This document shows, one piece after another, positions 8,749 to 17,212 of a DNA stretch of 43,830 nucleotides; position 1 is the first letter of the stretch, and each line of letters opens with the position of its first letter. A program made the position numbers and the translations under genes. The stretch spans positions 1-43,830 of the forward strand of contig JABDBM010000029.1 of NCBI GenBank assembly GCA_013288685.1, read 5' to 3'. Under the pieces are notes generated by a model, which made no database searches, was not told the DNA's origin, and was given only the letters and a program-made list of their open reading frames with translations. Source of the stretch: Bacteroidota bacterium (GTDB lineage: Bacteria; Bacteroidota; Bacteroidia; Sphingobacteriales; Sphingobacteriaceae).

Positions 8749-9888
8749 ATGATAATAACTTCAAATAAATCGGCAATAATTGTAGGGGCCGGAATTGTAG
8801 GCCTGGCAACCGCAAGGGCGCTGGCTATACGCGGGTATAAAATAACCGTTTTTGAACGTAACGAGGTAGCTGTAGGAGCATCCATCAGAAACTTTGGTAT
8901 GATATGGCCAATTGGCCAGGCAACCGGGCCGCTGTATGAAAGGGCCATGTTATCGCGCAGTATTTGGAAAGAAATATGTCTTGAAGCCAGGATATGGCAC
9001 GACGAAGTAGGCTCCATGCACATAGCCTATCACGACGACGAACTACAGGTAATTAATGAATATGTTGAAGCTAATCATAATTACAGAAATTGTAGTGTGT
9101 TATCGCCCAAGCAAGCTTTAGAAAGGTCGCCGGCTGTAAACCCTAATGGGTTAAAAGGGGCTTTATTTAGCAACGAGGAAATGATTATTGAGTCGAGGGT
9201 GGCGGTAGGACAGGTAGCCAAATATTTGGCCGAAAAATATGATGTGACATTTTATTGGAACACGGCTATAAGGGAGGTTACCGGTAACAAGGTAACATCG
9301 GGCGGCCTTAGTTGGGAAGCCGATGAAATATTCGTATGCAGCGGCGCCGATTTTGAGACACTTTACCCCGAACTATTTTCGGCTACCCAGATTACTAAGT
9401 GCAAGCTGCAAATGATGAGGCTGGTTTCCCAGCCCGATGAATGGCGCATAGGGCCATCGTTATGCGGTGGTTTATCCATGATACATTATCCGGGTTTCCA
9501 GGTTGCGGCATCACTTCCTGCCTTGCGAAAGCGTTATGAAGCACAATATGCCGAATACCTTAAATGGGGCATTCACGTTATGGTATCGCAAAATGGTGGC
9601 GGCGAACTAACCATAGGCGATTCGCACGAATATGGCTTGGTTCATGATCCCTTCGATAAAGCGTTTATAAACGAAATGATAGTATCCTATCTGCGCACCT
9701 TTGCCAATTTTAAGGACTGGAAGCTATTACAATCCTGGCACGGCATTTTGCCGAGACTAACCGACGGAAGAACCGAATTGATAACAGAAATTGAACCGGG
9801 TGTAACCATTATTAACGGCATGGGCGGCAACGGAATGACATTATCGTTCGGGTTGTGCGAGGAATACTTTGCTGCAAGGCATCAATAA
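8749..9888 (+). CDS. FAD-dependent oxidoreductase, phosphonate-associated DAO type (TIGR03364-like)
   Basis: This is a flavoprotein of the D-amino-acid-oxidase/glycine-oxidase fold, 379 aa. The ADP-binding Rossmann motif is VGAGIVGLA (12-20), followed by the acidic strand end VFERNE. The segment SIRNFGMIWPIGQATGP (45-61) is, as I recall, typical of the TIGR03364 group, repeatedly found beside phosphonatase-like hydrolases of the TIGR03351 group. The C-terminal GMGGNGMTLSFG closes the FAD site. The family oxidises amines; an N-methylated or other aminophosphonate is a plausible substrate given the HAD and dehydrogenase genes 4-5 kb away. A clean hairpin terminator follows at 9899. Confidence 0.85.
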   Translation: MIITSNKSAIIVGAGIVGLATARALAIRGYKITVFERNEVAVGASIRNFGMIWPIGQATGPLYERAMLSRSIWKEICLEARIWHDEVGSMHIAYHDDELQVINEYVEANHNYRNCSVLSPKQALERSPAVNPNGLKGALFSNEEMIIESRVAVGQVAKYLAEKYDVTFYWNTAIREVTGNKVTSGGLSWEADEIFVCSGADFETLYPELFSATQITKCKLQMMRLVSQPDEWRIGPSLCGGLSMIHYPGFQVAASLPALRKRYEAQYAEYLKWGIHVMVSQNGGGELTIGDSHEYGLVHDPFDKAFINEMIVSYLRTFANFKDWKLLQSWHGILPRLTDGRTELITEIEPGVTIINGMGGNGMTLSFGLCEEYFAARHQ

Positions 9889-9898
9889 AACATGCTGG

Positions 9899-9936
9899 AG
9901 CCAGATGGGATTCTCCTGATTTCATCTGGCTTTTAA
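9899..9936 (+). terminator. Terminator after the FAD oxidoreductase gene
   Basis: AGCCAGATG (9899-9907) pairs perfectly with CATCTGGCT (9923-9931) and is followed by a T-rich tail. It begins 10 bases after the stop codon. Confidence 0.8.
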
Positions 9937-10078
9937 TTTTGAACAATCCGTTACTGACAGGTTATAGTGGCGGCGTTGGATACTTTGCCGCCCGTATATT
10001 CCCACTGCGTATTCATATCGCTTGGTTTTTGGGGTAATGTTAGCTTTTTGACAAAACAACGAAAGGTTCATTCTGCAT

Positions 10079-10122
10079 GTGCATTAATAAACACAGTCAT
10101 CCGGCCTTATAAATTAATGCAC
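10079..10122 (-). terminator. Hairpin overlapping the 3' end of the histidine kinase gene
   Basis: GTGCATTAAT (10079-10088) and ATTAATGCAC (10113-10122) are perfect inverted arms; the second spans the kinase stop codon. No T-run follows on the minus strand, so the terminator call is weak; it may only protect the mRNA end. Confidence 0.35.
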
Positions 10123-11934
10123 CGGCGCCACCAGGTACTGTATCTTTTCAATCAGTTCTTCCGGCTTAAATGGTTTGGCTACATAATCGTTCATGCCTGC
10201 GTTAAACACTTCTTCTTTAATATCAAACAAAGCAGCGGCTGTTAAGGCTATGATGGGAATATGCGCCTTTTTGGGATCGGCAAGTTTACGGATCTCAATT
10301 GCAGCATCAAATCCGTTCATTACGGGCATTTGCAGGTCCATCAAAATAATATCAAAATTGCCGTACATTACCAATTCTATGGCTCGCTCGCCGTTTTCGG
10401 CAATAGTGGGACTAATGCTCCATTTGGAAAGAAGCTTGCGCATTAGCAACACATTCACAGGGTTATCCTCGGCGATAAGCATACGCAGATTGCTTAAACC
10501 ATCATTTTCGTTTGATAACTGTTTGCCATCACCGGCGCCATCTAACTTTTCGGTAGAAACCGGGAATTCCATATTAAATGAAAATTCCGATCCTTCGCCA
10601 ATTTTACTTATTACGTTCATGTGCAGTCCCTGCAATTCCAGTAAGCGTTTCACAATGGCAAGACCCAAACCTGTACCGCCGTACTTACGCGTCGTTGTTA
10701 TCGACTCCTGCGTAAACGGCTCAAAAATGCTTTCGAGGTTATTTTTTTCAATGCCTATGCCGGTATCCTTTACCGTAAACGTCACTGTTATATTGTTGTG
10801 CCTGTCTTCATGACAATAAGCTTTTACCCATACACTGCCGGTTTTTGTAAACTTTATGGCGTTGCTTACCAGGTTAAACAATATTTGGGTAATTCGGGTG
10901 GGATCGCCAAAAAGCACCCTATCCTGCAAGCATGGATCAATTTTTAAATGAAACGCCAAACCCTTTTCTTCGGCTTTTATCATGTGGCTGCCGCAAATAT
11001 TTTGCAACAGATCAACCAGGTTAAATTTTACGCTTTCAAATATCAGCTTGCCGGCTTCAATTTTGTTAAAGTCGAGCACATCATTTACAATGGCCAGTAA
11101 ATTATTGGCCGAGAACTTTAATACACTCAGGTTTTCTTTCTGATCGGGCCTGGGATTACCCATAATCATCACATTGGTCATCCCGATAACTGCATTCAAA
11201 GGCGTCCGTATTTCGTGCGACATCACCGATAAAAATTCAGACTTTATAAGTGATGATTTTTCGGCCTTTTGCATCGCTGCTTCCAAATCGGCATTTAGCT
11301 TTTGCTGCGCCTCGCCCGTTTCTTTCAATTGTTTGATATTATTGAAAAAAGCATTGTAAAAATGCGAGTGGATGAAAATGATAATATTAAAATTGGCAAA
11401 CAGACTGATAATCACTGTCGACTGGTCAACTTTTTCGACCCTTAAGGGGATGTAATAGCTGTCGTTATATTCAAGTACTAAAAACAGCAATACGGGCACC
11501 AGGTTTAGCAGTGAATAAAAAAGGCCCCAGCCCTGCCCCAGCATATAAAAACTAAACACGATGGTTAGCAGGATAATTTGAACCGTAATAATATCAACCG
11601 TTTGCAAGGTGATATACACGTTAATTAAATTAAGCAAAGTAGCCAAAACAAGCGCTATGTGCGATATTTGCCTCCATTGCGGCCGGTAAGTAAGGTATTT
11701 AAATAAAACCACCACACTTATTAGCGCGATAGTTGCGGTTATGGTAAGTATTTCCTGATGTTGAAAATAAACGCTTAACAGCAGCCCGGCAACCGCAACA
11801 AATACTATCCAAAAACCATAATATAACAAGCGAATCCGGGCCTGATCGAGCACAGGTTGATCGCTCGATATTATTTTACTAATCGAAAAATTAAAAAAGC
11901 TTGTTTCCCTGCGCATTGGTGCTGAACTTACCAT
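10114..11934 (-). CDS. Membrane hybrid histidine kinase (HisKA-HATPase-REC)
   Basis: This is a sensor kinase of 606 aa at the inner membrane. About six hydrophobic segments occupy residues 37-190, followed by a coiled coil at about 198-232. The HisKA box FLSVMSHEIRTPLN puts the phospho-acceptor at His240. The ATPase domain shows the N-box (LVSNAIKFT, about 355-363), the G1 box (DTGIGI) and the G2 box (GGTGLGLAI). A C-terminal receiver domain holds the acidic residues in AED, Asp533 in LMDLQMP and Lys587 in AKPF. There is no periplasmic sensor domain and no HPt or DNA-binding output, so it must hand the phosphate to a partner not in this window. It is downstream of valS on the same strand, but a hairpin separates them. 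Confidence 0.93.
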   Translation of the reverse strand: MVSSAPMRRETSFFNFSISKIISSDQPVLDQARIRLLYYGFWIVFVAVAGLLLSVYFQHQEILTITATIALISVVVLFKYLTYRPQWRQISHIALVLATLLNLINVYITLQTVDIITVQIILLTIVFSFYMLGQGWGLFYSLLNLVPVLLFLVLEYNDSYYIPLRVEKVDQSTVIISLFANFNIIIFIHSHFYNAFFNNIKQLKETGEAQQKLNADLEAAMQKAEKSSLIKSEFLSVMSHEIRTPLNAVIGMTNVMIMGNPRPDQKENLSVLKFSANNLLAIVNDVLDFNKIEAGKLIFESVKFNLVDLLQNICGSHMIKAEEKGLAFHLKIDPCLQDRVLFGDPTRITQILFNLVSNAIKFTKTGSVWVKAYCHEDRHNNITVTFTVKDTGIGIEKNNLESIFEPFTQESITTTRKYGGTGLGLAIVKRLLELQGLHMNVISKIGEGSEFSFNMEFPVSTEKLDGAGDGKQLSNENDGLSNLRMLIAEDNPVNVLLMRKLLSKWSISPTIAENGERAIELVMYGNFDIILMDLQMPVMNGFDAAIEIRKLADPKKAHIPIIALTAAALFDIKEEVFNAGMNDYVAKPFKPEELIEKIQYLVAPVH

Positions 11935-11955
11935 TTAAGTTTGATAAATAACAAT

Positions 11956-11982
11956 AAAAGGATGGGCCGCTTTGCGGCGCCT
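11956..11982 (-). terminator. Hairpin between valS and the histidine kinase gene
   Basis: GCCGC (11966-11970) and GCGGC (11974-11978) form a tight stem with a 3-base loop. On the minus strand a C-rich step and then CTTTTATTG follow. It is a plausible valS terminator. Confidence 0.45.
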
Positions 11983-12022
11983 TTACCAGAATATCAATAA
12001 TTTATCAACGTTAAATATGCAA

Positions 12023-14680
12023 TTAACAAGCCAAAGCTGCAAGTCCCTCCTCTACTATTTTCAGTTTTGCTTCGGCATCGGCCTTTTTCTTTAACTCAAC
12101 CTCAATAATTTCGGGTTTGGCATTAGTCATAAACCGCTCGTTACCTAACTTTGAGTTAACCGATTTTAAAAATCCGGTTAAATATACCTGTTCTTTTGTC
12201 AATTTTTCGCACTCTGCAACAGGGTCGATGGTTTCTTCTAATGGCACAAAAAACTCATCTGTTGATACCATAAACTGCGTTGCTCCAGACACTTTATCAG
12301 TCACAATCTCAACCGTGCTGATGTTACCCAATTTGGTGATGATGGCGTTGTATTTATTATAAGATACTCCCGAATTTTCCTTTACCGAAAGTGCCAGTTT
12401 TTCTTTTGGCGAAATCTGTTTTATATTACGGATATTTTCAATTTGAGTAATTACCTGTTCAATTAGTCCCACCTCGTACAATAGCTGTGTATCTATTTGC
12501 CCATAACCCGGTAATTGTGCAACAATGCAACAATCATATTCCGCACGTACGCCAAACAGTTCCTCATCGTGCCATAACTCTTCGGTAATAAACGGCATAA
12601 ACGGGTGAAGCACTTTTAAAATATCTTCGAAAAACGCAACTGTGGAATTGTAGGTTTCTGTATTTATCGCTTGTTTTTCCCCTTCGGCTAATTGCTGATA
12701 GGGTGGCTTCACCATTTCAAGATATAAGTTACAAAAATCATCTTTCGCCAGTTTCAAAGTGGCCATTAAAGCTTCCGAAAGCCTGTATTGGGCAAAATCA
12801 CTTTCAATTTCTGACAATGATTGTTGAAACCGGTTTTTAAACCACTTGATGGCTACCTCATTATTGGTTTCTATACTGTCGTCGGGTTTCCAGCCTTTAA
12901 CCAATTTAAAAGCATTCCATATTTTATTGGCAAAGGCACTGCCTTGTTTGCAATATTTTTCATCAAACATCAGGTCGTTACCGGCAGGCGATGAAAGCAG
13001 CATACCTACCCTTACGCCGTCAGCTCCATATTGTTCTATAAGCTCCAGCGGATCGGGCGAGTTACCCAATGATTTCGACATTTTACGGCCCAGCTTATCC
13101 CTAACAATGCCGGTAAGGTAAACGTTTTTAAAAGGCAGCTGCCCCCTGAATTCGTGCCCGGCCATAATCATCCTGGCTACCCAGAAAAATAAGATTTCGG
13201 GCGCGGTTACCAAATCGTTGGTCGGGTAATAATAATTGATATCTGCATTATTAGGATCTTTAAAACCATCAAAAACCGATATAGGCCACAGCCACGAAGA
13301 GAACCAGGTGTCAACTACATCCTCGTCCTGTTTCAGGTCTTGAGATTGGAGATTAGAGATTGGAGATTGGAGGCTTTTCGCTTCTTCAAACGCTTCTTCC
13401 CTGGTTTTGGCTATAACATACCGCCCGTCTGGTAAATACCATGCAGGTATCTGCTGGCCCCACCAAAGTTGGCGACTAATACACCAGTCCTTTACGTTTT
13501 CCATCCAGTAGCGGTAGGTATTGGTAAATTTTTCGGGAATCAGTTTAATATCGCCATCCAAAACATAATCTAAAGCAGGCTTGGCCATCTCGTCCATTTT
13601 GCAGAACCATTGCATGGAAAGTTTGGGTTCAATAACCGCATCCGTACGTTCCGAAAAACCGATCTGCGATTTATAATCTTCTATTTTATCCAACGCCCCG
13701 GAGGTTTCCAATAAAACAGCAATTTTTTTGCGGGCTATAAAACGGTCTTCGCCTACTAATATCTTTGCCTTCTCGTTTAGCGTACCGTCATCGTTTAAAA
13801 TATCAATAACGGGCAGGTTATGTTTTTGACCGAGTTCATAGTCATTTAAATCGTGCGCCGGTGTAACTTTTAAACAGCCGGTACCAAAATCCATGGTTAC
13901 GTACTCATCCAATATCACTGGAATTTCACGGTTGATTAGTGGAATTAATACAGTTTTTCCGTGCAAATGAAAATAGCGCTCATCATTAGGGTTAACACAG
14001 ATGGCAGCATCTGCCATGATGGTTTCGGGCCGGGTTGTTGCTACCGTTAAATAAGAGTTTCCAGACTTAACCGCGTAGCGGATATAATACAGCTTTTGAT
14101 TTACTTCTTTACGGATAACTTCCTCGTCAGATACCGCAGTTTTCCCCTGCGGATCCCAGTTTACCATGCGGATGCCACGATAAATCCATCCCTTTTTATA
14201 CAGGTGAATAAACGTATCGATTACCGCTTCTGACAGATCAGGCTCCATAGTAAACCGGGTACGGTCCCAATCGCAGGATGCACCTAACTTCTTCAACTGT
14301 TCAAGGATAATGCCGCCGTATTTATCTTTCCATTCCAGGGCATAGGCCAAAAACTCGGCCCTGGTGAGGTCTTTTTTACTGATGCCTTTTTCTTTCAGCA
14401 TCGCAACTACCTTAGCTTCAGTAGCAATACTGGCATGATCGGTTCCCGGCACCCAGCAGGCGTTTTTGCCTTTCATACGCGCGCGACGAACCAGTACATC
14501 CTGTATGGTATTGTTCAACATGTGCCCCATGTGCAGCACACCGGTGACGTTTGGCGGAGGAATTACTATAGTGTAAGGCTCACGTTCGTCGGGCACCGAT
14601 TTAAAAAAATCGTGCTTTAACCAGTAACTGTACCATTTGTCTTCTGCGTCTTTGGGCTGATATGTTTTAGAAATACTCAT
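12023..14680 (-). CDS. valS: Valyl-tRNA synthetase
   Basis: This class I synthetase charges tRNA-Val, 885 aa from the ATG at 14680. The HIGH-type motif is HMGH (50-53) within PPNVTGVLHMGH, and KMSKS lies near residue 531. The editing domain sits between them (about 190-350). DEDVVDTWFSSWLWP is the usual pre-KMSKS block, and the C-terminal 60 or so residues form the tRNA-binding coiled-coil arm. A frame-compatible ATG at 14737 would add 19 residues encoded by an intergenic repeat, so I reject it. At about residues 436-447 the protein carries a segment encoded by a 7-bp tandem repeat (see the entry at 13342), in a loop before the DEDV block. Everything else looks intact and functional. Confidence 0.97.
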   Translation of the reverse strand: MSISKTYQPKDAEDKWYSYWLKHDFFKSVPDEREPYTIVIPPPNVTGVLHMGHMLNNTIQDVLVRRARMKGKNACWVPGTDHASIATEAKVVAMLKEKGISKKDLTRAEFLAYALEWKDKYGGIILEQLKKLGASCDWDRTRFTMEPDLSEAVIDTFIHLYKKGWIYRGIRMVNWDPQGKTAVSDEEVIRKEVNQKLYYIRYAVKSGNSYLTVATTRPETIMADAAICVNPNDERYFHLHGKTVLIPLINREIPVILDEYVTMDFGTGCLKVTPAHDLNDYELGQKHNLPVIDILNDDGTLNEKAKILVGEDRFIARKKIAVLLETSGALDKIEDYKSQIGFSERTDAVIEPKLSMQWFCKMDEMAKPALDYVLDGDIKLIPEKFTNTYRYWMENVKDWCISRQLWWGQQIPAWYLPDGRYVIAKTREEAFEEAKSLQSPISNLQSQDLKQDEDVVDTWFSSWLWPISVFDGFKDPNNADINYYYPTNDLVTAPEILFFWVARMIMAGHEFRGQLPFKNVYLTGIVRDKLGRKMSKSLGNSPDPLELIEQYGADGVRVGMLLSSPAGNDLMFDEKYCKQGSAFANKIWNAFKLVKGWKPDDSIETNNEVAIKWFKNRFQQSLSEIESDFAQYRLSEALMATLKLAKDDFCNLYLEMVKPPYQQLAEGEKQAINTETYNSTVAFFEDILKVLHPFMPFITEELWHDEELFGVRAEYDCCIVAQLPGYGQIDTQLLYEVGLIEQVITQIENIRNIKQISPKEKLALSVKENSGVSYNKYNAIITKLGNISTVEIVTDKVSGATQFMVSTDEFFVPLEETIDPVAECEKLTKEQVYLTGFLKSVNSKLGNERFMTNAKPEIIEVELKKKADAEAKLKIVEEGLAALAC
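13342..13372. repeat. Heptamer tandem repeat inside valS
   Basis: About 4.4 copies of a 7-bp unit (GAGATTG / GAGATTA) lie within the valS coding strand region. Three units equal seven codons, so the insertion reads through in frame and encodes SLQSPISNLQSQ-like residues. Style and composition resemble intergenic stutter repeats rather than protein-coding DNA. Confidence 0.85.
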
Positions 14681-14710
14681 AGGGTGCAAAAATAGTGATT
14701 GTTCGTGAGA

Positions 14711-14833
14711 GTCCATAGTCGATGGTCCATAGTCCATAGCATAAAATCATTATTTAAAACATTTGACCAACCATCACACACGGCACGTCAATCAAGGCTT
14801 TCTCCCATGGTCCATGGACCATCGACTATGGAC
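14711..14833. repeat. Inverted word repeat (GTCCATAG type) between divergent valS and M13 genes
   Basis: GTCCATAGTCGATGGTCCAT (14711-14730) recurs exactly inverted at 14814-14833; degenerate words flank both (14731-14740, 14805-14813). The gap 14681-15056 otherwise holds no gene and only AT-rich DNA that must contain the promoters of valS and the M13 gene. Confidence 0.9.
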
Positions 14834-15056
14834 TTTTCCCCGCAACAATATTTTTACAATTAAAATGTTTATACCATATACCCCGCCCAAAGTATGAAAA
14901 TATTCTCCCTACAGCATATTTTAAGTCTAATCGTAAAAAAAGCGCAATCGTCATTCCTCATAAAATGGCTTAACCGCTGATGGGCGGAGTGCCGCCGCCG
15001 ATAGTCTAATCTATATTTTGCTACCTTTAATTTTGTAGTTAAAACTGACTAATCAT

Positions 15057-17129
15057 ATGAAACTAAATTGCATCAATTTTATGCTAATGGGCTTATTATG
15101 CCTATCTGCCAACACGTTTGCTGCCGGTGGCGGCAGAGCCAAAAAACACAAGGCCACAAAAACTGCGGGGCCGCCAACAAAGTATATCGATCCGGCTAAT
15201 ATGGACCTTTCGGTTAAACCGGGCGACAACTTTTTTGAATACGCCAATGGCGGCTGGCTAAAGGCAAATACCATCCCTGCAAAGGAAACCCGCTGGGGCA
15301 GTTTTAATATTTTGCGCCAAACAAGTATCGACCGCCTGCTGGGGATATTAAATGATGTAAGCAAAACCACACATCCTAAAGGCAGCCTGGAACAACGCGT
15401 AGGCGACTTATACGCCAGCGGAATGGATACCCTGCTTATTGAAAAACGCGGGTTTGACCCAATTAAACCCGCATTGGCACGTATCGACAAAATAACCGAC
15501 CTTAACGGCGTTATCAGCGAGGTAGTTTTTGAACGCACCCACGGAGAGGGTGATCCTTTATTCCGTTTTGGCGTTGGGCAGGACTCCAAGCATCCCACAA
15601 AACATATTTTAGATTTGAGCCAGGGTGGCACCAGTTTACCCGATCGTGATAATTACCTTAAAGCTAACCCGCGCTTCAAAAAAATACAGGATGCATACAC
15701 GCAATATGTTACTACTTTGTTTAGCCTCACAGGCGCCAGCAACGAAATTGCTGCAAAAAATGCAGCAACAGTTTTCGGTATCGAGAAGGGGCTTGCAAAG
15801 GTGCAGCTTAGCCGCACCGAAATGCGCGACCCTCATGTAACCTACAACAAATTTTCGCTGGCCGATTTCAGTAAAACAACACCCCATTTAAACTGGGTTG
15901 AACTGGCTGCACAAATGAAAGTACCGGGTCAGGATACATTGTTGGTTGGCCAGCCTTCGTTTTTTAAAGCAGAAGATTCACTTTTAGCAGCTACCCCGGT
16001 TGAAGATTTGAAAACATATTTGAAGTGGGGTATTTTGAAAGGTTCAGCTCCGGCCCTGAGCTCGTCATTTGTAAAAGCTAATTTTACTTATACCAGTGCA
16101 TTGAGCGGACAAAAAGTTCAGGCACCGCGAAGTGAACGTATGTCGTCATTAGTTGACGGCAGCATTGGCGAATTATTGGGCCAGTTGTATGTGGCTAAAT
16201 ACTTTACCCCTGCTGCTAAACAATACATGGTTGATTTGGTGAACAACCTAAAATCGGTATTAGGCGAACGCATCCAGAATTTAACCTGGATGAGTAATGA
16301 GACAAAAGCCCGTGCGCTTAAAAAACTGGCTGCCTTCGGTGTAAAAATTGGGTACCCCGATAAATGGCAATTATACGATGGCCTGGTGATTGACCGCGAC
16401 GACTATTTTGGCAACCTGCGCCGCATAAGCGAATGGCGCTACAACTACCAGGTAAGCCAAATGAACAAACCTGTGGATAAAACCCGTTGGGGAATGACGC
16501 CGCCTACCATCAATGCCTCATACAGCCCTACCAATAACGATATTACCTTCCCGGCTGGTATTTTGCAGTTTCCTTTCTTTGATTTTGGTGCCGATGATGC
16601 CGTTAATTATGGCGGTATTGGTGCGGTAATCGGTCACGAAATGACGCATGGCTTTGATGATGAAGGCCGCCAATACGATGCCGACGGTACCCTGCGCGAC
16701 TGGTGGACCAAAGACGATGCCGATAAATTTAAGCAACGCGCCGACCAGGTGGTGGCCCAATATAATGGCTTCACCGTTTTGGATACCCTGCATGTAAACG
16801 GCAAACTAACCGAAGGCGAAAACCTGGCCGATTTGGGCGGATTAAACGTAGCCTACGCTGCATTTAAGAAAACCAAACAAGGACAATCAGGCGCAAAAAT
16901 CGACGGCTTTACGCCCGATCAGCGCTTCTTCCTTTCATGGGCACAAGTTTGGAGGGGTTTGCAAACTCCCGAAATGGCTGCACAAAGGATATTAACTGAT
17001 CCCCATTCGCCGGAGCAATACCGTGCCAATGCGCCCATTACCAATATGGATGCATGGTATGCAGCCTTTGGCGTACAACCGGGTGATAAGATGTTTAAAA
17101 AGCCCGAGGATAGGACGAAGATTTGGTAG
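15057..17129 (+). CDS. Secreted M13 family metallopeptidase (neprilysin/PepO-like)
   Basis: This is a zinc endopeptidase of 690 aa with an N-terminal signal sequence ending near residue 23 (TFAAG). The zinc site HEMTH is at about 527-531 within VIGHEMTHGFDDEG, and the third ligand is Glu in GENLADLGG (about 588). The substrate-binding NASY motif is near 485, as in neprilysin and PepO. The large N-terminal helical domain (about 45-430) closes over the active site in this family and limits substrates to short peptides. Length fits the bacterial family. The protein ends in TKIW, the usual C-terminal Trp. A word repeat begins at the stop codon and a terminator hairpin follows at 17185. Confidence 0.95.
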   Translation: MKLNCINFMLMGLLCLSANTFAAGGGRAKKHKATKTAGPPTKYIDPANMDLSVKPGDNFFEYANGGWLKANTIPAKETRWGSFNILRQTSIDRLLGILNDVSKTTHPKGSLEQRVGDLYASGMDTLLIEKRGFDPIKPALARIDKITDLNGVISEVVFERTHGEGDPLFRFGVGQDSKHPTKHILDLSQGGTSLPDRDNYLKANPRFKKIQDAYTQYVTTLFSLTGASNEIAAKNAATVFGIEKGLAKVQLSRTEMRDPHVTYNKFSLADFSKTTPHLNWVELAAQMKVPGQDTLLVGQPSFFKAEDSLLAATPVEDLKTYLKWGILKGSAPALSSSFVKANFTYTSALSGQKVQAPRSERMSSLVDGSIGELLGQLYVAKYFTPAAKQYMVDLVNNLKSVLGERIQNLTWMSNETKARALKKLAAFGVKIGYPDKWQLYDGLVIDRDDYFGNLRRISEWRYNYQVSQMNKPVDKTRWGMTPPTINASYSPTNNDITFPAGILQFPFFDFGADDAVNYGGIGAVIGHEMTHGFDDEGRQYDADGTLRDWWTKDDADKFKQRADQVVAQYNGFTVLDTLHVNGKLTEGENLADLGGLNVAYAAFKKTKQGQSGAKIDGFTPDQRFFLSWAQVWRGLQTPEMAAQRILTDPHSPEQYRANAPITNMDAWYAAFGVQPGDKMFKKPEDRTKIW

Positions 17130-17168
17130 ACTTCGAAGTCCACAGTCTTGAGTCGAAAGTCTTAAGTC
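17128..17168. repeat. Word repeat starting at the M13 stop codon
   Basis: GACTTCGAAGTC (17129-17140) is a perfect 12-bp palindrome whose first base is the last base of the TAG stop. Degenerate copies follow (AGTCTTGAGTC, AAGTCTTAAGTC) up to 17168. Confidence 0.65.
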
Positions 17169-17184
17169 AAAAATAAATGGCAGG

Positions 17185-17212
17185 GCCTGCAATTTGCAGG
17201 CTTTGCTGTTTT
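17185..17212 (+). terminator. Terminator after the M13 peptidase gene
   Basis: GCCTGC and GCAGGC (17185-17190 and 17196-17201) form a short GC-rich stem with loop AATTT. TTTGCTGTTTT follows. Confidence 0.6.

Noticed and set aside
14681..14737. N-terminal extension of valS from an upstream in-frame ATG
   Set aside because: The extra residues are read from the GTCCATAG repeat; conserved ValS sequence begins after the ATG at 14680.
15053..15631. Minus-strand open frame antisense to the M13 peptidase gene
   Set aside because: It is a shadow of the strongly supported M13 coding frame with no family resemblance.
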